From positions 558,001 to 622,000 of the forward strand of contig CAJNDT010003369.1 of the NCBI GenBank assembly GCA_905221615.1: DNA of 64,000 bases, in the 5' to 3' direction. Below are positions 36,027 through 45,451 of the stretch, piece by piece; position 1 is the first letter of the stretch; the number at the start of each line of letters is the position of its first letter. Position numbers and translations under genes: made by a program. The notes beneath the pieces were generated by a model that saw nothing but the letters and a program-made list of their open reading frames with translations, had not been told where the DNA came from and did no database searches. Source of the DNA: Symbiodinium sp. CCMP2592 (Eukaryota; Sar; Dinophyceae; Suessiales; Symbiodiniaceae).

Positions 36027-36176
36027 AGTTGGGTAACATGTTAGATTTTTATGGGTACTTGAACCCAATAAGGAATAAAAATGTACATGCTTGATCCTAT
36101 CCCGACAATGACCTAGATATGATGCTATACTGAGGGGCTGACGGAGTAACCTTCCAGCCTATTGATTCTATATAAC

Positions 36177-36275
36177 CGGTTGATGATATAAATCCTGCGT
36201 TACCCATAATAAGGAATGTGCCATAATTCCCATAGTTTAGGGTTCCTAAGGTAATGCAGGATTTATATCATCAAC
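36177..36275. repeat. PIR-C element
   Basis: CGGTTGATGATATAAATCC ... GGATTTATATCATCAACA, about 150 bp from the previous copy. Confidence 0.82.
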
Positions 36276-36279
36276 AGAA

Positions 36280-36804
36280 CCCTACCCTGATGAAGCAAAT
36301 TTAGAAGAGTCAGCCCCTCTAGTATGATCCTACTCATAGCATAATTCGTCGAGTTAAGGACATGAAGACATCCCTATCCTCAAAGGGGAAAAGGAAAAGG
36401 AGGGAATTCTTAAGGGGGACCCCTACCCTATAATGGGCTATATAATGGGCTATATAATGGGTATATAATGGTTATATCAAGGGTATATAACTAGGAGTCC
36501 TTGTTAAGGGTCCCTCCTTTGACCCTTGGATATCTGAAGTGGTTCAGAGTGAGGGTTTAGGGTGTGGGGCTACTGTCGGGATGATTCTCCGGTTAAGGTT
36601 TAGGGTTCAGGGTTTACTGCAACTTCCCAGTTGATCTGCCTTAAATGCTGCAAAAAGGACCTAAACCCCACTGGCCACTTAACCCAACCCTGAACCGAAA
36701 GCGGATGTGACTAGGACGCTAAAACCCCGCCTCCTTCGTCAGCATTCCCGAATCTCCAAAACGCGAAAAGGGTCCCTACACCCCAAAGGGGCCTGAAGAC
36801 TTAG
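36280..36804. other. No gene recognised; inverted repeat plus telomere-like motifs
   Basis: Contains AAAAGGAGGGAATTCTTAAG ... GGGTCCCTCCTTTGACCC with repeated TAATGGGCTATA between (36405-36530), and short TTTAGGG motifs near 36555-36615. Confidence 0.5.
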
Positions 36805-36855
36805 AATCTGAGTTTAACCCTAAGGAACCGAGTTCTAGTTCTTTACAGTCCAGCA
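36805..36855 (+). CDS. Coding-like block left of PIR-B
   Basis: Open frame ending ...VLVLYSPA at the palindrome, in phase with 36967-37045 after removal of the element and one CA. Short, so weak alone. Confidence 0.3.
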
Positions 36856-36964
36856 CCCAGAGACTCCAATATCTCTTAAGTAAGGAATATTCCTTAAATC
36901 ATATTAGGGATCCTGCTATAATCTGAGGTCTATTCTATAGTTAAGGGATATTGGAGTCTCTGGG
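36856..36964. repeat. PIR-B element inside a reading frame
   Basis: 109 bp; CCCAGAGACTCCAATATCTC ... GGGATATTGGAGTCTCTGGG; CA on both sides. It brings an in-frame TAA. Confidence 0.87.
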
Positions 36965-37045
36965 CACTACACCCATCGCACAAGGAGTCGTTTCGGCCCT
37001 TTGTCATCGGCCTCACCTTGAAGAGGATAGAGGCATCGGTTAGAA
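36965..37045 (+). CDS. Coding-like block right of PIR-B
   Basis: In the restored frame reads LHPSHKESFRPFVIGLTLKR then IEASVRRG. The unspliced frame is less protein-like. Confidence 0.45.
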
Positions 37046-37136
37046 GGGGCACCCACCCTGTAATAGTGGTATAGTAGGAATATAATAGGGCCCTAATGTA
37101 ATCCTTGTCGTCACTATTACAGGGTGGGGGCAGCCT
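37046..37136. repeat. PIR-K element, copy 2
   Basis: GGGGCACCCACCCTGTAATA ... TATTACAGGGTGGGGGCAGC. Confidence 0.72.
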
Positions 37137-37227
37137 CTAGTAAAGGATTTATTTGAGGTTGCCATAATCCGGACTTATGGTGAATAATATGGTTTCCTTC
37201 TTATGGTAATCTAAATCAAATGCCTTA

Positions 37228-37372
37228 ACTTAGGATGTCCTTAAGGGGGGGTGGTCCAAGGGGGGTAGGTAACCTAGTAATCCCCATTATTCCCCAATAC
37301 TCCCTAAGCTTCCCTAAGGTTCCCCAAAGCTCCCTAGTACCCTCCCCCCTTGAACCACCCCCCCTTAAGGAT
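37228..37372. repeat. PIR-L palindromic element (C/G-rich arms)
   Basis: CCTTAAGGGGGGGTGGTCCA ... TGAACCACCCCCCCTTAAGG, interior of repeated TCCCTAAGCTTCCC units. Single copy here. Confidence 0.7.
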
Positions 37373-37471
37373 CCTATAATTAACAGCTGGGGGCTGTCAG
37401 AGGCTTGGGTTTAGGCTCGGCGCTTCGTGTTTAGGAGGTTAAGAGACTCCCTGAATCCTAGAAGCCCAGAA

Positions 37472-37549
37472 CCCCGAGATTCCAATATCCTTTAGTTAAA
37501 GAATTTTCCTTCAAATTATAGTAGGATCCCTAATTGATTTGAGGAATAT
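37472..37549. repeat. PIR-B element, right half lost
   Basis: CCCCGAGATTCCAATATCCT ... GATTTGAGGAATATG, then unrelated sequence. Confidence 0.7.
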
Positions 37550-37857
37550 GAAACCCATATCCGCCAAGCATGAACCCGAAATCTCGCAACCCCAACCTTC
37601 CTTGAAGCCCTGATGTAGACTTTCTCTAAGGGCCCCAGAATCTGGATCCCTGAGCTTCATCCCTAGAAGGGGCAGGGGTCCACTAATCAGGAGTCTCCAT
37701 CACTGTCGAAGCCTGAACAATTCGTAATACTTTTCCTTAAGCGTCCTGATTGTTTCAATCGTTTAAAAAACCAGAAAGCGCCATAGTAATCAGTTAAGCC
37801 CCTATAGTCTGCGTAGGGGCCGAATGTTTCGGAGTCTGATTCATGCACCGCCGCCCC

Positions 37858-37935
37858 TCCCCCCATGCAGGTGTTGCCTCAATGGGGCCGAACGACACAC
37901 CATGCTATACGGTCAAAGGGTTGAGACGTTGAGGG
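37858..37935 (+). CDS. Candidate exon, Cys-rich start
   Basis: CRCCLNGAERHTMLYGQRVE then TLRAK; upstream CCCCATGCAG allows a slightly shorter exon. Confidence 0.3.
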
Positions 37936-37978
37936 CTAAGGGTTCAGGGCTTTAGGGTTTGGTATTCATGGTTTACTG

Positions 37979-38087
37979 GGACCAAGAGTAGGCCCTTATT
38001 CCCTTTTTTAGGGTTCAGGTTCCCTTATAAGCCCCTTTAAACCAAAAAGGGCATCCTTTTTATGCCGGGGTTACTCTTAGGTCTAGT
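37979..38087. repeat. PIR-F element
   Basis: GGACCAAGAGTAGGCCCTTA ... TTACTCTTAGGTCTAG. Confidence 0.78.
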
Positions 38088-38315
38088 TTAAGTGTTTGGG
38101 GGCTTTAAGTTGTCGGCTCTGCGGTTCAGAAATTTAGCCAATTTGCCCGCAGAGTCCTCGCGTGCTCCGGAGCGCAGGAAAGCCTTAATGTGAAGTTGGT
38201 GGCATCGTCCATCAAGTTGATCAAAGAGCCTCTTGAAGGATGAAAGTTTCATGTAAGGGCCGGAATTGTGAGGAATAGTTTCACTTCTAGCTCGTGTAAG
38301 CCGGTATAGTATCAT
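38088..38315 (-). CDS. Minus-strand candidate coding block, 75 aa
   Basis: Reads KLSSFKRLFDQLDGRCHQLH, then IKAFLRSGAREDSAGKLAKF in one minus frame, ending beside a PIR-F element. Composition is strongly protein-like. It opposes the strand of most other blocks, so it may be a separate gene or retrocopy. Confidence 0.45.
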   Translation of the reverse strand: MILYRLTRARSETIPHNSGPYMKLSSFKRLFDQLDGRCHQLHIKAFLRSGAREDSAGKLAKFLNRRADNLKPPNT

Positions 38316-38783
38316 ACTACCAAAACCATACTGTTATTGCAGAGGCATTTGGTTTGGGGGGGTTGGAGGGTTCCCAGGTTTTTGAATCAAGGGTTCTTGT
38401 CAGTTCCTTCGTGCACCCTCATCGACCGTAGCGTTTATCAGGGATCGTAAACCCTAAACCCTAAACTCTAAACCCTAAACCCGGGCAGGAGACGGGAGTT
38501 TCATACACCAGGGACCCGAACAGGGACCCCAGTCTTAATTGCCGTAATTCAAGCCCTAATGTCATAGTGGAGGGGCCTATATAATTACCAATACTATTGT
38601 GGGAGGTTCCCGGTTATGAGTATAGTACAATGGGACCCAAAGCCGCTATTCTGATCTTTAAGGCCCCTGTACTAGATCCTTCTAGTTAGTAGCCCTTATA
38701 GCCGTCACCTTTTTTAAGGGAACCCTTTAAGGAACCCCAGGGTTTAGGTTTAAGGCCCCTAGATAAGGGGTCCTTGGGCCATG

Positions 38784-38835
38784 CGATTGGAGTTTTCGAG
38801 CCTGGCATGTCTTCGGAGGAGTCAGGGGACTGCTT
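38784..38835 (+). CDS. Candidate exon ending at PIR-C
   Basis: GVFEPGMSSEESGDCF directly before the palindrome. Confidence 0.35.
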
Positions 38836-38936
38836 CGGTTGATGATATAAATCCTGCATTACCCATAATAAGGAATATACCATAATTCCCATAGTTTAGG
38901 GCCCTTAAGGTCATGCAGGATTTATACCATCAACCG
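38836..38936. repeat. PIR-C element
   Basis: CGGTTGATGATATAAATCC ... GGATTTATACCATCAACCG. Confidence 0.83.
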
Positions 38937-38970
38937 TTTCAACGGCACAAAACCGCAATGAACCCAAACC

Positions 38971-39094
38971 ATAGGAGGCCAAAAGGGGTTGTAGCCTATG
39001 GGGGTTTAGTAGGGATTATTAGGGTTCCCATAATAGGGTTCATATTAAGGAATCCCTACGCCAAGAATCTTAACCCCCCCCTTTCGGCCTCCCA
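38971..39094. repeat. PIR-I element, copy 2
   Basis: CATAGGAGGCCAAAAGGGGT ... CCCTTTCGGCCTCCCAT. Confidence 0.75.
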
Positions 39095-39148
39095 TCACTA
39101 AACCCTAAACTTGGCCCTAAACCCTAAGTCCTATGTGCTAAAGCCCTG

Positions 39149-39203
39149 AAATGAGCCCCAACGGTTGGAGCCGACAGTTGCATTCCAATGAAGCAATGCA
39201 AGG
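39149..39203 (+). CDS. Candidate exon
   Basis: SPNGWSRQLHSNEAMQG in one frame between repeats. Confidence 0.3.
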
Positions 39204-39298
39204 GGTAGCTATAGGATGGTGCTTAGGGTGTAGGGTTAGGGTCTATTATGATTCCCCATAGGTGCTTCTGCTGTCCCCAATCCCAAACCCCAGAACAG

Positions 39299-39420
39299 CC
39301 GAAGGTTTAGATATAAAGATGGCGAAGAGGGCGGCAACAGCGTGCCACGGGAGTTCCGAGCTTTGGCAGGGTTCTTTTTCTACGTGGGCCGCGCAGGTTT
39401 GAAAAGCCACTTGGGTTCAG
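39299..39420 (+). CDS. Candidate exon, unknown protein
   Basis: RRFRYKDGEEGGNSVPREFR then ALAGFFFYVGRAGLKSHLG. An alternative frame (KMAKRAATACHGSSELWQG) ends GCGCAG/GTTTGA. Confidence 0.4.
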
Positions 39421-39554
39421 GGTTCAGGTAGGGTTGAGGGATGTGGGTGTCAAAGATCAGAGGGGGGGATTCCGTAATGTCGCTCTTGTGAAGCTAGTGC
39501 AATACCAGCTGAGGCTGGCATAATATATGTTTCGGGTTTGATTAGGTTTCTAGT

Positions 39555-39655
39555 TGTCGGGAATATCTCCGCAAGGGTTTTGGAAGATGTTTGGCTTAGG
39601 ATTGCATTCAAGCTCCAAGTTTGTGACCTTAACCCCCGCTCTACCTTGACACCAG
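39555..39655 (+). CDS. Candidate exon, strand uncertain
   Basis: Plus frame SGISPQGFWKMFGLGLHSSS then KFVTLTPALP; the minus frame (GVKVTNLELECNPKPNIFQN) is similarly open. Confidence 0.28.
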
Positions 39656-39721
39656 GGTGTAGTAGGGTTTAGGGTACGTGGGTTTCCGTTAAGAAGGCAC
39701 CCACTAGCACGCAAGTAGGGC

Positions 39722-39782
39722 ACTATCATCAACTTATGAGGAGGATGGTTCCACTCCCAAGTTTAACGACGACGTCCGCTGA
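39722..39782 (+). CDS. Candidate exon
   Basis: LSSTYEEDGSTPKFNDDVR to TGA. Confidence 0.36.
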
Positions 39783-39803
39783 GTGGGGCTGCTCCAAATC
39801 ATC

Positions 39804-39909
39804 GTAAAGAGAACTCCAGAAAGTTGGAATATGGTTTCAGGGTAGGATACCCTATAATTTACCATAAAGGGTTTAGGATAATCATATTCCAACTTTCTGG
39901 CTTTTACTT
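39804..39909. repeat. PIR-G element
   Basis: GTAAAGAGAACTCCAGAAAG ... CCAACTTTCTGGCTTTTAC. Confidence 0.75.
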
Positions 39910-40001
39910 TAATAGTACCGTTCAGAGGCTCAGATAAAAACAAGCTATCGTTTCAACGACAGCACTGTAGCAAGCAACAATTTGACCCCAAACCTCGAAC
40001 C

Positions 40002-40094
40002 AACATTTCTGAACTTCTTACTGAAGACGGAAGGGTATCGGGCTTTCTGAGCTCGAAACTCTCCCTCCATTGGAGGATGTACTTCGGCTCATAA
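40002..40094 (+). CDS. Candidate exon
   Basis: NISELLTEDGRVSGFLSSKL then SLHWRMYFGS, stop TAA. Confidence 0.42.
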   Translation, partial: NISELLTEDGRVSGFLSSKLSLHWRMYFGS

Positions 40095-40254
40095 GGTAGA
40101 GCCTTGATGAGTAAGCCCCTACCTCACAACGGATTGTGATCGGGATCCCAATTAATAGGTCTTCAGGAAGAGCGGGCTTATTCGTCAGAAATCTACATTG
40201 TCATGTTCAGTAACCCAGTGTTATCTACGATATATCCCATTTCTTAACAAGCGC

Positions 40255-40400
40255 CCCAAACCCCTAGACCCTAAACCCTAAACCCCCAGACCCCTAAACC
40301 CCTAAGCCCTAAACCCCTACACCCCTAAACCCCTAAACCCCTAAACCTCAAATCTTAACTCCTTAAACCCTAAACCCCTTTAAACCCTAAGTCTTAAATC
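40255..40400. repeat. Internal telomere-like tract (C strand)
   Basis: CCCTAAACCCCTAAACC units with drift. Confidence 0.88.
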
Positions 40401-40476
40401 CCTAAACCCTGATACCCTAAAGCCCTAAGCCCTAAAATGCTGAACCCGGAGCCTGAACTCGAAACCTTAATCCCTA

Positions 40477-40597
40477 CTTGGAAGGGCAGGGGACTTAGTA
40501 AGAAGGGTTATAAGTAGGGTTATAATTGGGGTAACTCCTTATAGGGTACTTATAACTCTACTTGTAACCTTCTTGCTAAGTCCCCTGCCCTTCCAAG
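40477..40597. repeat. PIR-A element (GGGCAGGGG subtype)
   Basis: CTTGGAAGGGCAGGGGACTT ... AAGTCCCCTGCCCTTCCAAG; TA on both sides. Confidence 0.85.
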
Positions 40598-40623
40598 TAT
40601 AATCCCTGAACCTTGAACCCTTA

Positions 40624-40844
40624 AGTTGCTGTGGCAAAGGAGAGCTACCTGACGACCAGGATTGCTTCGACGAGGAGCTTCCAAAAGCTGAGCCTCCGTG
40701 CCTTTCTCAGAACCTAAGTTGGGGGCTAGGATTTACAGTGCAGCCCTACACCCTGAATTCTTCTTCAGCATGTTTTGGCGTGGATCTTGGGCAGCAGGAA
40801 ATGGGGTTTCCCAATGTGTTCCAGGGATTGGGACGGTTTTTGTG
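40624..40844 (+). CDS. Candidate exon, about 73 codons
   Basis: SCCGKGELPDDQDCFDEELP, then KAEPPCLSQNLSWGLGFTV and a terminal QQEMGFPNVFQGLGRFL; stop TGA. One of the longest unique open frames outside the retrotransposon. Confidence 0.42.
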
Positions 40845-41254
40845 AGCCTCCTGCCAGCTACATGAGCCATGTAGCCCTACACCCGTCTTCTGTTATTGGA
40901 CGTATTTGAAGGTTCATGGGTGGGTATATGGCATGCTATGAAGTGGCCCCTCTTTCTAGTCCATGCAAAAGTTCATAGGTTCATAAACTAGAAACCTGGA
41001 TATGATATAGTACCATTCCTCAGGGTTCCTGACTTATACTTATACTTACAGCGAAATCTACCCCAAAACCTTGTTTGAACTGTGACAGCCTTTTTGGAAG
41101 CTAATATTCTAAACGTGAAGGCTCCCAAAATCTTGAACCCCTAAACCCTGAACCTATGCCCTAGACCGTAAACTCTGAACCCTAAACCCTAAACGCTTAG
41201 ACCCCTAAACCCGGCTTTCACTCCTTAAGGCTCCGACATAAAGCGACATAGCAG

Positions 41255-41338
41255 AGGTCAGAAGAGCCTCCAGCCGTTCTCATCGAGGACATCACGCCTG
41301 GATACAGTGTCTTGAAGCATTGGGGGATTCGGGTTTAG
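41255..41338 (+). CDS. Candidate exon
   Basis: After CATAGCAG; RSEEPPAVLIEDITPGYSVL then KHWGIRV, stop TAG. Confidence 0.45.
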   Translation, partial: RSEEPPAVLIEDITPGYSVLKHWGIRV

Positions 41339-41415
41339 AGTTTAAGGTTTGGAGTTTAGGGTTTAGGGTTTGGGGTTTAGGGTTTAGAGTTTAGGGTTTG
41401 AGGTTTAGGGTTTGG
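41336..41415. repeat. Internal telomere-like tract (G strand)
   Basis: GTTTAGGG with GTTTGGGG and GTTTAGAG variants. Confidence 0.8.
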
Positions 41416-41761
41416 GTAAGTTTTCGCGAAGAAACGGGTTTCCAAATTCAGGGTCAGATGCGGTTCTGTTTCTTGGAGCTAGGATCTCAGTGCCAGGAAG
41501 TATACTATTTGCCATAAGGGTTTAAAGAATCGTGCAATTGTTCTCTGTATTTCTTGTGGTACTTCCCACGTAACCGGACCAACCTTGAATCCTGACCTAA
41601 ACCCCTCAGCTGTTAATTCCCAAATTCATAACCCTAAAGAATTAAAGCTCCAAACAACCCTAGACCCCAAAACCTTGAGCTTAGAGTCGTGCCGAGGAGG
41701 ACAGGGTCGAGGGGGTAGAAGCTTTCAGAAAAAAGCAGCTCAAACCCTGAACCCCAACCCT

Positions 41762-41835
41762 GAATAAACCCTAAACCCTAAACCCTAAACCCTAAACCCC
41801 TAAACCCTAAACCCTAAAACCCTAAACCCTGAGGG
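41762..41835. repeat. Internal telomere array (C strand)
   Basis: CCCTAAA units, mostly perfect. Confidence 0.9.
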
Positions 41836-41969
41836 TCTTTAGGGTCTCAGAACTCTCGAGAGCAGAGTTTTAGGGTTTAGGGTTCCTTTAAAGGGAACTT
41901 AGGGTTCCCTTTAAAGGGAACCTGATCCCTTAGAGGAGCCCTTTAGACCCCTTAAAGTTTAGGGTTTAC

Positions 41970-42081
41970 AGTAGAAGCCAGAAAGTTGGAACATCATTGG
42001 CCTCATGCCCTTAAGGTAAAGTATAAGGGATCCTAGCACTAATCCTCCTAAAGCCATGTTCCAACTTTCTGGCTTCTACTA
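41970..42081. repeat. PIR-G element
   Basis: GTAGAAGCCAGAAAGTTGGA ... TCCAACTTTCTGGCTTCTAC. Confidence 0.85.
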
Positions 42082-42099
42082 TAGGTGTTTTACGCCCAG

Positions 42100-42176
42100 G
42101 CAAGCCGCCAGTGCTGAAGAAGGGCTTCCTTAAGAGCGGCAAGGCTGATCTCTACGGACCCGAAGGACTGCGGTAG
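42100..42176 (+). CDS. Candidate terminal exon
   Basis: Acceptor TACGCCCAG; KPPVLKKGFLKSGKADLYGP then EGLR and TAG. A similar VL-KGFL phrase occurs in one frame near 57693. Confidence 0.42.
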
Positions 42177-42536
42177 AGGGGCATAGGGTAGTAACCCAGA
42201 GGGTCCATATCTTTACCGGGATTGGTACATAATGGTTTTTGGGGACCTACTTCCACAATGGTAGTGTATATGGACATTTCGGGTAATGTTTCTTCAGGGC
42301 TTGTTGCCTTTTTGTCTGAGTCTACGTGGTCCTTGGGTCATGTTTTATGGTTTAGGGCTAAAGATTTCAGTGTGCAGGCTTTGCGGTTTAGGGTTTGCGA
42401 TCCGACTAAAGCCCCCAGCCTTAGGTACTCACAGACCTGCCAGCAGGGTTTGGGGTGTAGGTTTTATAAGGGCCTTAGGGTTTAGGCTTTTTGGGCTCAG
42501 GGTTTAGGTTTGGGGCTCAGGTTTGGAGAGCAAGCA

Positions 42537-42616
42537 AAGTCTGCCACAGTGCAGTTGGCTGGAATCACTACTCGAGCATCACAAGTGTGTGCAGAGACCA
42601 TGGACTCGTGCTAAGA
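42537..42616 (+). CDS. Candidate exon ending at PIR-C
   Basis: Frame one: KSATVQLAGITTRASQVCAE, stop at 42612. Frame two (EHHKCVQRPWTRAK) runs in phase into 42719 onward if about 99 nt of palindrome are removed. Confidence 0.38.
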
Positions 42617-42718
42617 CCGGTTGATGATATAAATCCTGCATGACCTTAATGACCCCGAACTGTGGAATTTATGGTATATTCCCTGTTATGGGTAATGCAG
42701 GATTTATATCATCAGCCG
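42617..42718. repeat. PIR-C element
   Basis: CCGGTTGATGATATAAATCC ... GGATTTATATCATCAGCCGG. Confidence 0.85.
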
Positions 42719-43000
42719 GACGCGGACAGATTGACACTGAAACTCAGCTGCTGGTGAGTGTTGAACCCGGTGAGCAGCGTCAGGGGCATTTGGCACCGTG
42801 GGACCGGGAAGAAGAGTACATGTGGCGATACTTCGGCAAACCACCTGACTGCCTCAGCTCTCGATGCAAGAATGTTTGTGTCTTTCCGTCGCCTTCAATC
42901 ATTGCATGCCCGCAGAGACTTACCAGACCCACTTAAGCTTCGGGCAGTGTCGACCGTAAGGCAGGGCGTTGCTAGGGCTCGGGAGCTTCGCTCTTAGGGA
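42719..43000 (+). pseudogene. Coding-like segment with a frame change
   Basis: First frame: GRGQIDTETQLLVSVEPGEQ ... REEEYMWRYFGKPP to about 42850. Second frame: ALDARMFVSFRRLQSLHARR ... VSTVRQGVARARELRS to TAG 42995-42997. Both halves look like protein; a one-base shift or a hidden intron near 42840-42870 separates them. Confidence 0.42.
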
Positions 43001-43056
43001 GGATCATGGAACAGCATTAGTGCAAAGGTGTATTGTTGAGGGTTTTGGGTTTAGGT

Positions 43057-43190
43057 TTTTATGCCATTGCAAGCCCGGGTTGTTGAATGAAAGCTTAAAG
43101 CGAATGTGCAGCAGTCATTTCCTGCTCGATATCTTGTTTGCTGCTGCCCGAGACCCGAAACCCCACACCCTAACAAAAGTACTCTCCCCA
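43057..43190 (+). CDS. Candidate exon
   Basis: CHCKPGLLNESLKRMCSSHF then LLDILFAAARDPKPH. Confidence 0.4.
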
Positions 43191-43202
43191 CCCCCGAGGT
43201 AA

Positions 43203-43410
43203 GGTAAAGGGCGACAACACGTATCTGACCATTGCAACATTCTGCAAAGGTGCTTTTGGTTTTGTGCATGCGAATTCTCATGAGGTGGGGTGGTGAGTTT
43301 TTGCCCAGCGGCTGAAGAAGCGCACAGAGCTGGGAGTAGTCTTGGACCTTTGCGGACTTAGTAAGTCGAGTATAGTTATAGTTCGAACTGGTGTTTTGCG
43401 TCCCATTTAC
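43203..43410 (+). CDS. Candidate exons, two blocks
   Basis: GDNTYLTIATFCKGAFGFVH then ANSHEVGW and TGA (43290s); after TTTTTGCCCAG at 43308 a second block reads RLKKRTELGVVLDLCGLSKS. The gap is too short for an ordinary intron, so one of the two frames may be spurious. Confidence 0.4.
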
Positions 43411-43520
43411 TAGGACCCGGAGTAGGCCCTTATTCCCTTTTTTAGGGTTTAGGTTCCCTTATAACCCCCTTTAAACCAAAAAGGGCACCCTTTTTGTTCC
43501 TAGGTTACTCTTAGATCTAG
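43411..43520. repeat. PIR-F element
   Basis: TAGGACCCGGAGTAGGCCCT ... GGTTACTCTTAGATCTAG. Confidence 0.75.
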
Positions 43521-43633
43521 TTTAGCTTTACTTGGGCAGAAACGGTTCAGGCTGCAGGGTGACAATCCACAGCTAGGGTGAAGTGGTGTAGGCATGGGTT
43601 TGCGGAGTTTAGGGTTTCAGGTTTAGAGCCGTA

Positions 43634-43774
43634 CTTAAAGGATCATGGGACTTAGTAAGTGGGGTTATAAGTACCTTAATTGGGGTTATAAGTACCTTAA
43701 TTGGGATTATAAGTAATTATAACTGTAGTTACCTTACTTATAACCCCAATTACTAAGTCCCATGATCCTTTAAG
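43634..43774. repeat. PIR-A element with internal duplication
   Basis: CTTAAAGGATCATGGGACTT ... CCATGATCCTTTAAG; the TTATAAGTACCTTAATTGGG unit is present twice; TA on both sides. Confidence 0.85.
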
Positions 43775-43885
43775 TAAGATCTTGAACTGCAAGCTTCGGA
43801 TCTCAGAACTCTCCTGACTCCTAAATCCGAACTCCCAGGCCCCAAGGACACTTCCCAGGCTCTCACTCTTCAACTATTCATTCAT

Positions 43886-43988
43886 ACTGCTGATGGACAA
43901 AATCCTGCATTACCCATTATAAGGAATATACCATAGTTCCCATAGTTTAGAGTCCTTAGGGTCATGCAGGATTTTGTCCATCAGCAGT
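43886..43988. repeat. PIR-C element, GGAC/GTCC stem variant
   Basis: ACTGCTGATGGACAAAATCC ... GGATTTTGTCCATCAGCAGT. Both arms changed together relative to other copies. Confidence 0.85.
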
Positions 43989-43989
43989 A

Positions 43990-44096
43990 CTTGGAGGTTC
44001 ATCACTCATAAGTGCAGATATAAGTCCCTTAATATGGGTTATAACTATAGTATCCCTACTTATAAGCCCACTTATAACTACCCATGAACGTCCAAG
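43990..44096. repeat. PIR-A element (GGTTC subtype)
   Basis: CTTGGAGGTTCATCACTCA ... CCATGAACGTCCAAG; abuts the PIR-C copy with one base between. Confidence 0.8.
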
Positions 44097-44130
44097 TAAC
44101 CCCTATCGCATACACAAAGCAACACCTCAT

Positions 44131-44310
44131 ACTATAGGTGCCTCAAATAGTACCTATACTATTCTGGTGGTTCCTTCTTATAAGTATACAATAATATGCC
44201 CCAAATCCCTATTCTAATTTCAATTCCTTATAATAGCCCTTAGTAGCCTTTCTAGCCCCCTTTAAAAGGAACCCTTTAAAACGACCCCTATTCTAGTCAT
44301 TAAAGCCCCT
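44131..44310. repeat. PIR-H element
   Basis: ATACTATAGGTGCCTCAAAT ... TAGTCATTAAAGCCCCTATA. Confidence 0.55.
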
Positions 44311-44506
44311 ATACTTTGTCAACAAACCCTAAACCCTAAACACCCCTAAACCCTAAACCCCAAACCTTGAGTATCTCTATCTTTCATATATGATTTGTCC
44401 ACACTTTCCCACGGCTGTAGTGGAGATGCTCTAGACTATGTGGAGCCTTGCCTGTCTTGTGCGAGTGTGAGCGTCGAAACCCCAAACCCGAAACCCTAAA
44501 CCCCTA

Positions 44507-44596
44507 AATGCTGGCCACAAGGATCCAAAGAGGGCGTTCTGCCAGAGAATGCCGGCGACCCGCTCGGCTACATACCGAAAGGCCGGGATCGTGTAA
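44507..44596 (+). CDS. Candidate exon
   Basis: NAGHKDPKRAFCQRMPATRS then ATYRKAGIV, stop TAA. Confidence 0.36.
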   Translation, partial: NAGHKDPKRAFCQRMPATRSATYRKAGIV

Positions 44597-44599
44597 GGG

Positions 44600-44850
44600 C
44601 TCGTTTAAAGGGAGCCTAGCGTTCCTTTGAAGGGAACCTAAGGTTCCTCTAAAGGGAACCTAGGGTTCCTTTAAAAGGAACCTAGGGCGCCTTTACAGGA
44701 AAATTCTGGGGCTCCTTTAAAGGGAACTCCTTTGAAGGGAACCTAGGGCTCCTTTAAAGGGAACTTAGGGTTCCCTTTAAAGGGAACCTGATCCCTTAGA
44801 GGAGCCCTTTAGACCCCTTAAAGTTTAGGGTTTAGGGTTTAGGGCATTAT
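44600..44850. repeat. Tandem CCTTTAAAGGGAACCTAGGG units
   Basis: Seven or so copies of a roughly 20-24 bp unit (GGTTCCTTTAAAGGGAACCT), itself palindromic, leading into TTTAGGG repeats. The same unit recurs at 41870-41935. Confidence 0.8.
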
Positions 44851-45029
44851 GGATTCCTTTAAGGATTCTTGTAAGGATTCTTTGAAGGGTTTAGGCCTAC
44901 ATATCGAGCGGCCTGTTCCTGGTGTCTTGAGTTTCAGGATTTAGGCTTCAGCGTGTAGATACCGAAAGGCTATTGTTTAAAACCGAGTTTAGGTGCTTGG
45001 GGGTATAGGGCTCAGGTAGGGGGTGGGAG

Positions 45030-45129
45030 GGTTGCAAAAAGTACCTTCCTGAGTCAGCGCTGCTAAAGCTTGTGCACAGACTCCTTGAAGAATCCAAGAA
45101 TGGAATCTTCGAAGACGCCGTGTCTGACC
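45030..45129 (+). CDS. Candidate exon
   Basis: GCKKYLPESALLKLVHRLLE then ESKNGIFEDAVSDP; helical, unique. It runs into CCCTAAA. Confidence 0.48.
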
Positions 45130-45156
45130 CTAAACCCTAAACCTGTCTGGGGTTTC

Positions 45157-45354
45157 CACTTGGGAGTTTCTGAAAATCGGGGACGCTCATATAGTACCCT
45201 AAATAGTAGGATCCTTATTATAAGAACCCCCCAAACTAAGCAAGGCACCCCTTTCGGAAACTCTAAACCCTAAACCCTTTATAGAACCCTTATAGATCCC
45301 CTTAAGGTAACCCTTATAGATCCCTTTAAGGTACCCCTTTCGGAAACTCCCACT
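45157..45354. repeat. PIR-E element expanded by a telomere-core block
   Basis: Left arm CTTGGGAGTTTCTGAAAATC. A first right arm (CCCCTTTCGGAAACTC) ends at 45262, followed by TAAACCCTAAACCC and AACCCTTATAGATCCC repeats. A second copy of the right arm, CCCCTTTCGGAAACTCCC, lies at 45336-45353. Confidence 0.72.
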
Positions 45355-45451
45355 TGCTGGATCCTTTAACCCGAGGCCCGACTCCATGTTAAAGTGTCTG
45401 GGTACATCCGTTTGCTGCGCTGCCAAACGAGGTTTTAGCAAATTGGGAGCT

